Assembly (NCBI GenBank): GCA_964036045.1
Contig: OZ038388.1
Coordinates: forward strand, 1,497,501-1,561,500
DNA: 64,000 nucleotides
Source of the DNA: Eutreptiella sp. 'Long Island Sound 2002'
Taxonomy: Eukaryota > Euglenozoa > Euglenophyceae > Eutreptiales > Eutreptiaceae
Direction of reading: 5' to 3'
Shown: piece after piece, positions 33,589-43,300 of the stretch
How the letters are laid out: each line of letters starts with the position of its first letter
Position numbering within the stretch: position 1 is the stretch's first letter
Program-made: the position numbers and the translations under genes
Notes under the pieces: model-generated
Seen by the model: the letters and a program-made list of their open reading frames with translations, nothing else
Told to the model about the DNA's origin: nothing
Database searches by the model: none

Positions 33589-34639
33589 CACCTCGCAGAG
33601 GTTGTTAGATCAAAGCACGCAGGCCTGTATAAAGGGGAAAACGCCACATACCCCTCCATTTTGGGCCTTTTTGGGCCTATTCACGTACCCTACCCCAAGG
33701 GGTTGAATTGTGAGGTTAACCCCTTGTAAAATCATTATTTTGTCCAATAAACGCATCCCCCAATGAGTTTTTGGTCCGGACCCCTCAGACCCCCCCCCCC
33801 CCCCCCCACTTGAGACCCACTTTTTGGAGGTTTTGAGGGAGGAGGGGGGGGGGGGGGCGCAAACAAATCGACAAACTGACCCCCCTTTTTTTGGGTCGAA
33901 AATCATGAATCTTTTGGTTTTTTCCAATTTTGAGCCGAAAAAGTGCTCCCAGGTCCTAACTCCATGGGGTTTGTATGGGGCGGAGTGGGACGAGCGCTGC
34001 TGCAGATTATGCATTTTTCAGCTATTTTTGCTATGTTGGCGGTTTTGGCGACCTCAGTGACCCCGTGGTACCCACTTTGAGGGGTGTGAGTGGGGATGTT
34101 GTGATAGTATATGCCTACTAGGATACGAATGGACGTTTTTTTGCAGTCTCTAGCCCTGCTTAGGGCCGGTCAAAGCCCATGCCAAAGACGTGAAATGCCT
34201 GTTTTCCACCAATAATGGCTTCAATGAATGAATGGGACGGTGCACAACCTGCTTATGCAGTTTTTCACCTTGGACAGCTCAAAAATCCAAGTTTTCGAAA
34301 CTTCTTTTTTTAATGCCGTGATCACCTAAAATGACCATCCAACATATATAAAGCATGTTTTAGGCCGTATTTATTTTGATTTCACCTTATTTGGGTATTG
34401 GGCGCACGGGGGGCGGGGTCTCCCAAGGGATTGGTACACAACCTGCTTATGCAGTTTTTCACCCTGGACAGCTCAAAAATCGAAGTTTCCAAAACATATA
34501 TTTTTGATGCCATGATCGCCTAAAATGACCATCCAAGATATGTTTTAGCCCGTATTTTTAAAGTAGTTTTTACCCCATTTTGGGTGTGTGTTGCTTGGGG
34601 TAGATTCTCTGCGAGGTGGACTTGCCAAAGGCAATAGAA
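33589..34639 (+). mobile_element. Family A terminal-hairpin element in trmB intron 1
   Basis: It starts CACCTCGCAGAGG after T (33588) and ends AGAA before T (34640). It was inserted inside a family A repeat unit (33530-33588), so an older family A fragment was its target. It has the head, the C/G-tract block, the unique block (33890-34230) and about two repeat units. The next element head begins one base later at 34641. Confidence 0.85.
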
Positions 34640-34640
34640 T

Positions 34641-34783
34641 CACCTCGCAGAGGTTGTTAGATCAAAGCCGCGTAGGCCCGTATAAAGGGGAAAACACCAC
34701 ATACACCCCCCTTTTGGGCTCTTTTGGGGCCTATTCGCGTACCCTACCTCAAGTGGTTGAATCGTTTGTTTTACCCCTTGTAA
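34641..34783 (+). mobile_element. Family A head, abutting the previous element
   Basis: This 143-bp segment matches family A heads up to CCCCTTGTAA, then diverges into the RT-like relic. A family A repeat remnant at 36361-36468 lies in the same orientation behind that relic. The pair could be the outer parts of one larger element carrying the RT-like gene, or unrelated insertions. The 3' terminal hairpin is missing. Confidence 0.65.
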
Positions 34784-34789
34784 CACCCC

Positions 34790-35660
34790 TTGAATGTTTG
34801 TCCCCTCCGTGATTCTTTCCTTCAGACCACCCTGCCCCCCTCTCTCTTTACGGAAGATGGCTCTCTACGCGGACGTGTCCAGGCCATTGCACGTGATACC
34901 AGTGCTCTTGCGGTGATTTGGGTGGTGGATAAAGGCCCGGGGCAACTGTGGGGTTTCTGCCGTGCTTGGGCCTGGGATGCCCTCCATGCCTTCATGCGGG
35001 AACAGGGCTACACCAGGGCAACAATGGACGCGGTGACTATTTTTCGAGAGCTGCAGCATGACGTTTCACATCATACTTCACCCAAGAATCCTAAAGCGTG
35101 TCTAGCGCTCCTCTATCTTATTGGCAAGGCTAAATCTGGATTACGGTTGAAATCCTGTGGTGACCTATTGCTGCCGCTTCTTCACCCCTTGTCTCCCGCT
35201 CCCACCTGCGTATTGCCGCCCGCGCTTATACCTGCTTTTTGAAGACATTGCTGCGTGAGTTACCGGCGGCCTTCTTGGTTATGAACCTCAATGACATGGG
35301 ACAGTGGGTTCAGAAACCTTAATTCCTGGTCCCCCAGTGCATAGGCGAAGCTGATTGTAAGGACCAATTTAATCATGTCCCACCCTCCAAGGTTATCATG
35401 CACATGCGTGAAGCTGCTGCTTCGTTGAAAGCCCGCCGACGTTGGCGAGCAACCACGCTCGGCTGGAATATCCACAAGGGCAATCGCCACTTAGACCGAG
35501 CAGGGTGTGCAAAAAGTCCACCTTCCATCTTATCACCATGGACCAGCTCATTGCTATTGTGGAGTTCTCTTTAACGTGTGACATCAACCACAGTACGGTG
35601 CATGTGTGTTTCAATCTGTGCATGCCCTCCCTGTACCATTGCCCATGCACACCCCAACGC
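34790..35660 (+). pseudogene. Reverse-transcriptase-like gene relic, copy 1
   Basis: The 5' frame (to 35242) includes an upstream domain with VVDKGPGQLWGFCRAW and a LYLIGKAKSG fingers motif. After frame changes, motif A reads GEADCKDQFNHVPP (about 35343-35385), followed by RRRWRATTLGWNIHK and a LDRAG string. These align, in order and spacing, with copy 2 at 42.5-43.3 kb (LYLIGKGKS, VEADCKDAFSNVNP, WRATQMCWWIHK, DRAG). Stops interrupt the frame, including TAA just before motif A. Motif C was not found. The RT assignment comes from the order of motifs and from the better preserved IPMGG motif B in copy 2; the RT class is undetermined. Confidence 0.6.
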
Positions 35661-36360
35661 GCTCGATGATATCTAGCGCCTCAAGCATGGGGCTCCACTG
35701 CAGAGCTTTTGGGCTACTACCGGTTGCCACACTACCAAGGTGTTTCTGGTGCCCTGTCAAATACCCTTTCTTTTCTTGCGTTGTGGGGGTCGTTCCTTTT
35801 GTCTATTACGGCGTGGATATAGCTGGCCATCCTATCGGGATACTCGCCGCTCGCCGTGCACGCGTCTGCCACAATGGTTGTGCACCGCATCTTGGCCAAG
35901 ACACAGTTTGATGTTCCCCTTTCCACTCGGTGGGTGGCTTTTATTGCTTCTCGCCTGCTGCAGTCCTTCTCAGACACCGTCTCCGATTTACTGTCGTGGC
36001 TACGGCGGTGTGCTGTCTGGCGGGGTTCCTGCTATGCATCCTCGCACCTCACGCACACGGGCCCCTGTACTGATTTTTGTGCTGATTGGTCATCTGATGT
36101 CGTGGCCCTTCGGGACCTGCAGTCCATCTTCTCATCTAAACCACTGGTAGACTAGGGAGTCCACCAGGGGAGAGGGGCTACTGCTGCTGTGTGATGTCTT
36201 GAAGTCTTGCCTAGTGCCACGTGGTATGCTCAGCTGCTTGGTACTAACCAGGATATGGTCGTAGGACCGTAGTTGTAGTGGACTAGACTCGTTTACACGT
36301 TGTCTATTGCACTACACTGAATGACGTGTCACTGAAGATCTCTTCTTTCCTTGCTATTGG
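35661..36360. other. Downstream remnant of the RT-like copy 1
   Basis: Frames such as 35856-36155 remain open but show no family motif. They may be the decayed 3' half of the RT-like gene. Nothing else is recognisable. Confidence 0.3.
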
Positions 36361-36468
36361 GTAGCTCAAAAATCGAAGTTTTGGAAACTTATTTTTTTGA
36401 TATTGTGATCACCTAAAATGACCATCCAAGATATGTTTTAGCCCGGGTTTATGCAGTTTTTAGGCGAC
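36361..36468 (+). repeat. Family A repeat-unit remnant
   Basis: The segment matches the ~195-bp family A unit from CTCAAAAATCGAAGTTTT through GACCATCCAAGATATG to the GCAGTTTTTA part. No terminal hairpin follows. Confidence 0.8.
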
Positions 36469-36770
36469 TGCTTCCTTATGGACTATTTCCCACGCAACTG
36501 CCCATATTTTGTATTGAAGCCACCTGCTGCCAGCCGACATTTTCCTTTGATCCTCCTCCCAAATTTGATGGCATCGCGGGCAGCTTGCAACAACTCCTCC
36601 TTCTGGGATATCCAACCTCTCAATGTTTTCTTGTCAAGGGTGTTGTCTTCCAGAATTTTGCGTTTGCTGACCCCCTTGTCCAAAGCATCCAAACACTGCA
36701 GAAACTGAAAACACAGAACAAACAACAGATGGCGCAAAGCGCCTAAAGCAAAATTGGACAAAGGGCTGAC

Positions 36771-36873
36771 CTATAAACCCCCCCCCCACCACCACCTATT
36801 GTCCCCCCCTTTGGCTTCATCAAGAATACTATAACCCCCGGGAGGGTTATAGGTGGGGGGGGGGGTTTAATAG
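36771..36873. repeat. Short inverted repeat with C/G tract arms
   Basis: CTATAAACCCCCC at the left pairs with GGGGGGTTTAATAG at the right, and an inner ATAACCCCCGGGAGGGTTAT also folds. It may be a very small MITE or a replication-slippage product. Confidence 0.5.
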
Positions 36874-37003
36874 ATCTATGCAACCATCACAGAACTGCAT
36901 TGATGTGTGATGCAGCAGACAGTGGTGGGTGTCTGTCTGTTTCACCAACCAACCTTGTGGTCCAACTGCTTTACAGCATCAGTTCTTACGTTCTTGCACG
37001 CAG

Positions 37004-37151
37004 AAAAATCTGCATCAAGCTCCGAAGATGAAGACACAGCAAAGGGGAAGTCCAAGAACAAGAAGCATATGGTTACACTCAGCAGTGGCCGAGCAGTAAA
37101 TGTGAAAAAAGTCCGAAATCATGTGAACCCCCTGACTGCATTATACAACAG
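37004..37151 (+). CDS. trmB: trmB exon 2: VRNHVNPL motif
   Basis: The acceptor is CACGCAG and the donor is AACAG|GTCAGC. After an acidic Ser/Glu/Asp patch and a Lys cluster (GKSKNKK) the exon encodes VKKVRNHVNPLTALYN, the N-terminal motif that precedes the methyltransferase fold in plant/cyanobacterial-type TrmB proteins. The two leftover bases AG join the G at 38070 as an Arg codon. A different downstream exon at 37235 is also phase-compatible but would not continue the TrmB fold. Confidence 0.85.
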
Positions 37152-37234
37152 GTCAGCTGTAACACCCATCCATTTTGCCTGAGCCCTTAGCCTGAAAATC
37201 TCACCCTGCCCTTGTGGCTGTTCACGGGCTGCAG

Positions 37235-37813
37235 CGGGGTTGGGGTACAGGAGCTGCAGGGCAATGCACAAGCAGTGAAATGGTTATTTGCTGGATTCAG
37301 GAGTACCCAAAGCAGGTTGTTTGCTGGAGGGAACCTGCTACAAATCAAAGGGATTCCATGCCAGATGTTTTTCTGGCGGTGGAGGATGAAATGTGTGTCA
37401 ACCCAAGCGAAAGGTAAATGATTTTGGAGCGCTGAAAGCACCCATCCCCCCCCCCCCCCCCATATCTTGCAGAGGGGGAGCGTCAGCGCGCTGATGATGT
37501 GCATGGGTGGTATAGGGCACGCATTGAGCATTTGTTTGGACAGTTGTGGTATTGGGATTTGGTTAGGAACATCTGGGCCCTGATGAGTTGGACCAGTCCA
37601 TGCGTGTTTTGTTGCATTTCACGCTATTTTGCATTTGATAAAAGCAACCCGGTCGCCACGCAAGATGAAGGAGAGGATGAGGCAGATGTGTGTGCCTTGT
37701 GTTGTCTGAAGCGCTCCACCATCACAGCTTGTAGTGAATGCCAGGAGCATTATTGCAATGAATGTATTGATGCCCACACTTGTGGGAGCCAATACATGCG
37801 TAATACCCATTGA
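37235..37813 (+). pseudogene. Transposase-like C-terminus with Cys-rich tail, nested in trmB intron 2
   Basis: Two open segments, 37235-37413 and 37473-37813, are separated by a GT-AG intron of 59 bp in matching phase. The second encodes ADDVHGWYRARIEHLFGQLW, typical in pattern of the C-terminal end of DDE transposases (Arg and Glu in RxxxE followed by an aromatic-rich helix). It then encodes an acidic linker and a Cys cluster (CALCC..C..CQEHYCNEC..H..C), and ends at TGA (37811-37813). No upstream DDE catalytic region was found, so this is a 3' fragment. The family assignment is an inference from pattern only. Confidence 0.45.
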
Positions 37814-38069
37814 TGTTGAAATTCTCCATTTCGCTTTATGCAGCGTGCTTTGTAGGGAAGGTTTGCGGTCCACTCTGGTCGACTTGTGGGGCTCCTCTAG
37901 GGGAGGATAAATCCGGGGATACAGCGTCGATAGTTAATACAAAAGTAGCGCGCTGGGCAAACGTCCCCCAGAATGTCACCAAAGTGGCCCAAGTGCCAGA
38001 TGCGTGTGCCCACACCGCAGTGGATGCCCTATGTGCGGATGCTTGTACCATGTGTTGTCCTGCTCACAG

Positions 38070-38187
38070 GCCTGTAGCTTTGCCCAAGGAATTGCAAGAA
38101 GGCGGAACATGGAACGACATCTATTTGGACCCCAGCAAGCCATTGGTACTAGATATCGGTTGTGCCAAGGGACACTATTGTCTGGAG
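38070..38187 (+). CDS. trmB: trmB exon 3: SAM-binding motif I
   Basis: The acceptor is CTCACAG and the donor is CTGGAG|GTATGC. The exon encodes a Trp-containing lead (GGTWNDIYLDPSKPL) followed by VLDIGCAKGHYCLE, the motif I glycine loop (D-x-G-x-x-x-G) that binds S-adenosylmethionine in class I methyltransferases, in the form typical of TrmB. It ends in phase 0 and joins exon 4 at 41920. Confidence 0.9.
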
Positions 38188-39003
38188 GTATGCCGCAATC
38201 ACAGTCAGCGTTCCATTACAAAGTCTTTGTGGGGTGAAGTTGTTACAACGATGGTTGGCGCTGGGTTCTGTGCAACAGCAAGGAGCAAAAAAGTTGCAGG
38301 ATATGCTAGCAGATTTTTTTCCTGCATTTTTGGCGTTCTTATTAACCCCCACCCTCCCTATGTCCACCCCCGTGGCGCCAAACCGGAAGTACCAACTGGT
38401 GACCCTACTCTGTGTTTATGGTGCATTCCCTCCCCCCAGTATCAAAATCAATGGAAGGAACGTTAGCATGCTGGACGGGCCCAGCATCTTTTTAGGCGTA
38501 AACCCCCAACACCAACCAGCACTATCCCAGTGCTATCCAAGATTTCTCCACCTTGAGGTCCTCAAGACAGCAGCAGTTATTTAACCATGTGAGTATTCTC
38601 CACATTGACAACGCCCATGCAGCAGGGGTTATATAGCCTTCTTAGTACTCTCTGTGTTGGGGACCTCGATACAGGAGTGGTTATGGTGTGGTGTTGCGGT
38701 CAGCAGGGATGGTTTTTGGGTTGATTTGGTTGGAAGGTGGCAATTTTCTGGTGTGCTTTGGGCTTGCTCTAGGGGAGAGTAATCTTGGGACAAAAGTCTA
38801 GGACACTAGCCCCGGTAGTGTGGCAGGCGCACACTGCGCAAACACCGCTTCTGCTGGTGAGCGGGGGATCGGTGGTGGCAACCAAGAGCCCAAAAAGTGC
38901 AGTATTTTGTGGGTTTGAGAACACTAGGCATTGTGTCTGGTGTCATCATTCGTGATGAGAAATGCTTCTTTTCCTTTGGCAAGGTGGCCTGTGTCAAGCG
39001 TAA
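38188..39003. other. trmB intron 3, first part: no gene recognised
   Basis: Open frames reading across 38187 (for example on 38162-38584) are shadows of exon 3. No repeat or motif stands out up to the T/A-tract region. Confidence 0.5.
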
Positions 39004-39385
39004 GTCCCTAATTTTTTTTTATTTCGCATAAGTTGGTTTTTTTTTTTAAGGCATAAGTCGAGTGTGAGGGGGAAAAAATTGAAAATGTATGGCACGCGAT
39101 TTACGCCTTTTTTTTTTTTGACGTGACCTACACCTAAAAAAAAGGGTTACGCAATTTAGGCTTTTTTTAAAAGAAAAAAAAAGTGAGTTGCGCTTTTTTT
39201 ACACGACCTCCGTTTTTTTTGATATGCGACCTACTGCAAAAAAACACTGAGTTGCACTTTAAAAAAAAAAAAGCGAGGTACCAATTTTTTGGTACGCGAC
39301 CTGCGCTTTTTTTGATACGCGACCCCCCAAAAAAATAAAAATAAGCGAGTTACGCCTTTTTTTTTTTAAAAGAAAGCGAGTTGTG
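39004..39385. repeat. T/A-tract repeat with GCGAGTTACGC-type units
   Basis: Runs of 6-11 T or A alternate with short GC motifs such as GCGAGTT(A/G)CGC, TACGCGACCTGCGC and CGACCTACG. The unit reads similarly on both strands, so the stretch can fold. A related stretch lies at 41056-41230. Directly following (39386-39540) is a dispersed repeat also seen at about 13200-13320. Confidence 0.6.
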
Positions 39386-39571
39386 TCCCTTGAGAAGGCA
39401 GGGGTGAGGTAGCCCTTTCTGATTTTGTCCCCTTGTTCAGGGACCCCCAAGAATGCAGGGGGTTATGTAGCACTTCCGCCCTCTTGTGGGCCCCCGAGAA
39501 GGCAGGGGTGAGGCAGCCACTTCTGATTTTGTGGTAGCCACTTCGGATGCCAACGTGTCAGACGCCCGTCG

Positions 39572-40176
39572 ATGAAACCAAGCCTCTTGTTGTGGGATTG
39601 CTTGAGCGACAAGGACATTCTTGCGTGGCTTCACGACAAGTTGTACCACAATGAGGTCGGTGAGCCACGGGCATGGACTATGGCGATGGCATACATTGTG
39701 TCCCACCTGAACATCATAAGGAAGTACGAAGACAGTAAGGGCACCAGCCATACAACTGTTGGTTTGGCTTGGAGGCGCCGCCACATATTTATTGTTAAAT
39801 AGTGACGATCGCGAAGGGCTCCATTGGTTTGTTTGTGCTGTGGACTGCAGAGCACTAGTATGGGCCTTCAAAGTCCACATTTGGGAGCCACTTTTTGGTA
39901 TTTCCTTGGTCCGGCCGATCCTTGGTCCGGCCGATGTTCAAACGCCTCCAGTCAAAGGGGGTTGCCGCACATACTCGGGCTTGGGGTTTTCAAAAGGATG
40001 ATTGGTCGTGTGGCCATGAATTGCTGCATCTTTGTGATGAGGTGGCTGGCCATAGGGGAAGCCTAGAGGACGTTGATGTTACACCTTTGCCGAAAGGATT
40101 CATCAAGGAAGTACTGATCATCATCGGTGCAGATCGCTCCATCCGAGTCCCCGGCACCATCCCTGAGAATGGGTGA
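39572..40176 (+). pseudogene. Ulp1/C48-like cysteine peptidase, frame-broken
   Basis: Three frames together show a C48 pattern. LSDKDILAWLHDKL (about 39605-39645) resembles the start of the peptidase domain. GLHWFVCAVD (about 39816-39845) contains the catalytic His in its usual HW context, followed by a WEPL where the family has W-D-P/S. DDWSCGHELLHL (about 39998-40033) contains the catalytic Cys after a Trp/Ser, and PLPKGFIKEVL closes the domain. The frame changes near 39780, and again exactly at a 16-bp tandem duplication (39904-39919 and 39920-39935). Such peptidases act on SUMO-like conjugates in hosts and are also carried by several DNA transposon groups; in this setting the latter is more likely. 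Confidence 0.6.
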
Positions 40177-40179
40177 GAG

Positions 40180-40707
40180 GGGGAGGTGAATTGGTGGGAG
40201 CTTGGAGAATCTCCTCCTCCCCTAGCCTCCAACCCTGAGTCCCCGCCCCCATCTAAGTCCCCCTCCTTTTTGATGAAGAGGATCCTCTTTCGGAACCCGA
40301 GGGCAACACTACTGCTCCTCCTCGGAGCCAACAATTGGAGAATGTCCTGCCTTCCCAGCCTCCAGCTCCGAGGACGTGCCCTCAGATGGGAAGCCGGTGA
40401 AGGGCAATGTTAAGGCCCCTCCACAGACCCCGCAGTTTACTTCCTCTTCCGACCCCCCCCACAAGTGATGATGCCCGTCCATACGTGTTCATCCGCGGGA
40501 AGTGTGTCGAGGTCCCTGAGGCGTACCCAAAGGGCGTAGAGGGTCGGTTGGTGAACGACCAATGATTTATTCGAGAGCTTGAAGAGTTCTTTGCGAAGGA
40601 TATCCGTGACGCTTGTGCGTGGAACACGAATCCGCATGCAAATTCGAAGGCATCGGACACAAAGAGTGCTTTGTTCTACAAGCGTGTGTTCGGCGATTTC
40701 TTGTAGT
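40180..40707 (+). pseudogene. Unknown ORF following the C48 relic, broken by a stop
   Basis: After a Pro/Ser-rich stretch (about 40200-40450) one frame encodes ARPYVFIRGKCVEVPEAYPK and, after an in-frame TGA at 40563-40565, FIRELEEFFAKDIRDACAWN and ALFYKRVFGDFL, ending at TAG (40705-40707). The composition is clearly coding-like. It lies in the same orientation as the C48 relic and could be a second product of the same element. No domain recognised. Confidence 0.4.
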
Positions 40708-41055
40708 TGGCCCCACGCCATTATGGTTGCATGCGAAGAATGTAGTTGGCTCGAGGTGACCGGACTCAGGTGGTATCGCTGGCTTGAGCTTGGTAGTCGG
40801 TGGCGCCGGCAGCAATATAGTCATTTTGATACCACTTGCCAAAGGCCAAAGGGCAAATTGCATTTTTTGTTTGTGGTCATGATGAGTGTGCTCCACGTTA
40901 TTTCCGCCATCTGCCGGCGATGAGCATAAAAACCACCCTTCACGCCACGGCTCCATTGCTGTACCCGTGCCGGAGGTACCCAAAATACCCGTGGGGGCTA
41001 TATGCTTCACCTCCTGCGGTAGCAATGGCGGTTGTTGGTGTTTCCCCGGTTTTTT
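40708..41055. other. trmB intron 3: no gene recognised
   Basis: Only short shadow frames are present. Confidence 0.4.
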
Positions 41056-41230
41056 TTTGGAAGAAAGGGTTTATTTTTGAAAAAAGGGGTTGTTTTTTCC
41101 ATACGCGATTTACACCAAAAAAAAATTTCTGTCGCGAAAAGAATGCAACGTACGCCCCCCCCAAAAAAGTTACGCGACTTACGCCAAGAAAAAAAGCGAG
41201 TTACGCTTATTTCCACAATTGAGTTACGCT
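41056..41230. repeat. T/A-tract repeat, second locus
   Basis: It has the same type as 39004-39385: A or T runs with TACGCGA(T/C)TTAC, GAGTTACGC and related motifs. Confidence 0.6.
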
Positions 41231-41919
41231 TTCCTCGGTCAACCCTTCCCAACACAGAGCTGTGGAGGGCAGTGAGATCATGATGGCTGGGCTGTGGTGA
41301 GGGTGCGGACGATGGCACTGGAGATGGCCAGCCAGGACTGCCCTATGCGCATCAGAATTTCTTGTTGTTATTTTTTCCTACCCAGAATAGCCTCCCATTT
41401 TTAGCTGACTGGCAAAGGTGGCTGGCGGTCCACTGGTGCCAGCCAGCCGGTACCCAACAGATTTACTGGGGAGTTCTGCCGTTTCCTTGTTCATCCTCAG
41501 TGCAGTCCTGTGGCAGATTAAGGCTCTTTGCCATGAGCCTGATGTGTGCGCTGTGATGGCTTATTTCGAACAATTTGCCATCAGGATTTGGCGTGCATAT
41601 GCAGGAGAGATGATGACCGCATTATTGGGTGTAATGTGTTGTATGTATCCAGGAAATCTATGGTGGGGATGGGAACCTTGGGAAGCAGAAGAGTCTTCGA
41701 AATCCAGGAGAACACTGGAAAGGTGGAAAAGGGGTTAGACAAACAGAGACCTGGGCTGAAAATGCTTGGAATTTCTCAATTTCCCCCATTTTCCCAGTTC
41801 CCTGTCTCTGCCTGCACCATCAAAATTTCTGCTGAGTACATCCCTGCACTGCTCCACTGCTTCTCCTAGTGTTGAAGCTTTGCTCCTAGTGGCACTTGGT
41901 GCGCTCTGCGATTCTGTAG
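41231..41919. other. trmB intron 3, last part: no gene recognised
   Basis: An open frame at 41418-41738 has no recognisable motif. The region ends with the acceptor GATTCTGTAG of exon 4. Confidence 0.4.
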
Positions 41920-42085
41920 GGTGCAAAGAAATGGCCTGAGCTCAATTGGCTCGGACTGGAGATCCGGGAGCCGTTGGTCATCAGGGGCAATGAATGGGCC
42001 CAATCCAGTTCATTGAGAAATCTTCGATATATCAATGGCAATGCCAGCGCTGGAATGGCTGATTTGCTGACAGCTTTTCCCAAAG
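41920..42085 (+). CDS. trmB: trmB exon 4: LGLEIR motif
   Basis: The acceptor TTCTGTAG and donor CCCAAAG|GTATT enclose 55 codons plus one base. The exon encodes LNWLGLEIREPLVIRGNEWA, the second conserved TrmB segment (N-x-LG-x-EIR-x-x-L), then an NLRYINGNA string (the Asn-containing segment near the active site) and a LLTAFPK end. The leftover G plus GT at 52632 gives a Gly codon, so FPKG-VLKRV continues correctly into exon 5. Confidence 0.9.
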
Positions 42086-42112
42086 GTATTTCAAGGGCAG
42101 CATCCCAGACCA

Positions 42113-42375
42113 GCCGATGTGCTAAGGTGTACCTATTGTGCTGGCCTCCTAAAGTCTTAGTACAAAAGGTAACACCTTAGCGCATCGGCAAGGGGGGTTC
42201 CACTGATCATTATTGCCCTGTGTTATCCCCTTGCTGGTGCACTAAGGTCACCCTAGTGTGCTAAATTCCTACTGTGCTAACCCCTGTAGTGATCGCACAT
42301 TTAGTACACCTTGGCACATCGACAAGCGGGGTTTCACTGTTAGCACAATAGGTACACCTTAGCGCAGCAGGCTGT
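42113..42375. repeat. Hairpin repeats with GTGCTAAGGTGTACC
   Basis: A hairpin at 42113-42188 pairs CCGATGTGCTAAGGTGTACC with its near complement (GTAACACCTTAGCGCATCGG) around a loop of about 30 nt. Further related pieces follow, ending at 42340-42372 with TTAGCACAATAGGTACACC. The same family occurs at 51400-51545. Confidence 0.7.
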
Positions 42376-42422
42376 GTTGGAGCAGCCTCATCCTGGATTG
42401 CACAGCAGCATATTTCAGTGAT

Positions 42423-43300
42423 TTGACCCACACTGGTGACACCTGCGGGTTCGAGTCAAGCCCGAGACTGCTGTTGTGGAGGTTAACCCAACCCCAGACC
42501 AGCATGCCACCCATCCAGATGGGGGGTTCTGAAATATTGGATACCATGCGGGGATTTGGGACCCCCCCCCTTTCTGAAATTGCCCGGTCTGTGAAGCAGA
42601 TTATTGCAGGTCCTCGCCAGCTACTCACAACGAAGGGGTGGCAGGTCTCTCGAGACGCTCGCATTGCCCTGTTATACCTGATTGGGAAAGGTAAGTCACT
42701 GTACTTACCTGTGATTTCTTGGAGACCCATTTGCGCCTTGGCACACCCTATCGTACCTCGGTACTGACTGTGTCTTGCCGCACGTGCCTTTTCCTGTTTT
42801 CTGCGATTTTTGACTGGTGAAATCCCTGGCTGCTTTCACCATCACAACGTTAACGCCGTTGCGGAGTGGTATGTGTAGCTGGACACATGGTCCTGCAGCC
42901 ACATTGTCGAGGCCGATTGTAAAGACGCGTTCAGCAACGTCAATCCCAAACTGGTTGTACAATATTTAAATCAGAGCACAGAGTGGCTGAAGTCCAAACA
43001 CCAGTGGCGAGCTACACAAATGTGCTGGTGGATTCACAAGACCGATAAGTCAATGGACAGAGCAGGAAATGCCATAGATTACAACTGTACAGTACTACCC
43101 CATGCTGAATTTCTTCAGCTCATCACTCTCTCTTTGTGCAGTGACAATTTTTGCTGGGCGGTAGGGAGTGCATGGCAACGCCTTTTTGCGATCCCCATGG
43201 GAGGAACCCTGAGTAACATTTGGAAGTTGCCTGTTCTTTGTCCATGCATGAAGCACCCAGGAGTCCGGTGTACTTCGTGCACTTGGGATATGTATGCATA
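42423..43300 (+). pseudogene. Reverse-transcriptase-like gene relic, copy 2
   Basis: Reading in order: LLYLIGKGKSLYLPVISWRPI (fingers, with the R-P-I motif, about 42660-42730), an intermediate helix-rich stretch, motif A VEADCKDAFSNVNPKLV (about 42905-42955), KSKHQWRATQMCWWIHKTDK, a DRAG string, CSDNFCWAVGSAWQRL, and motif B FAIPMGGTLS (about 43185-43215). This is the order of RT motifs 2 to 4. The frame is kept for much of 42900-43300, with at least one upstream stop (TAG near 42876) and frame changes. It is homologous to copy 1 at 34.8-35.7 kb. Motif C with its catalytic Asp pair was not found. The RT lineage is not assigned. Confidence 0.65.

Noticed and set aside
37473-37813. Use of this segment as trmB exon 3
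   Set aside because: The phase would allow it, but exon 38070-38187 is equally in phase and carries the SAM-binding motif expected next in the family.
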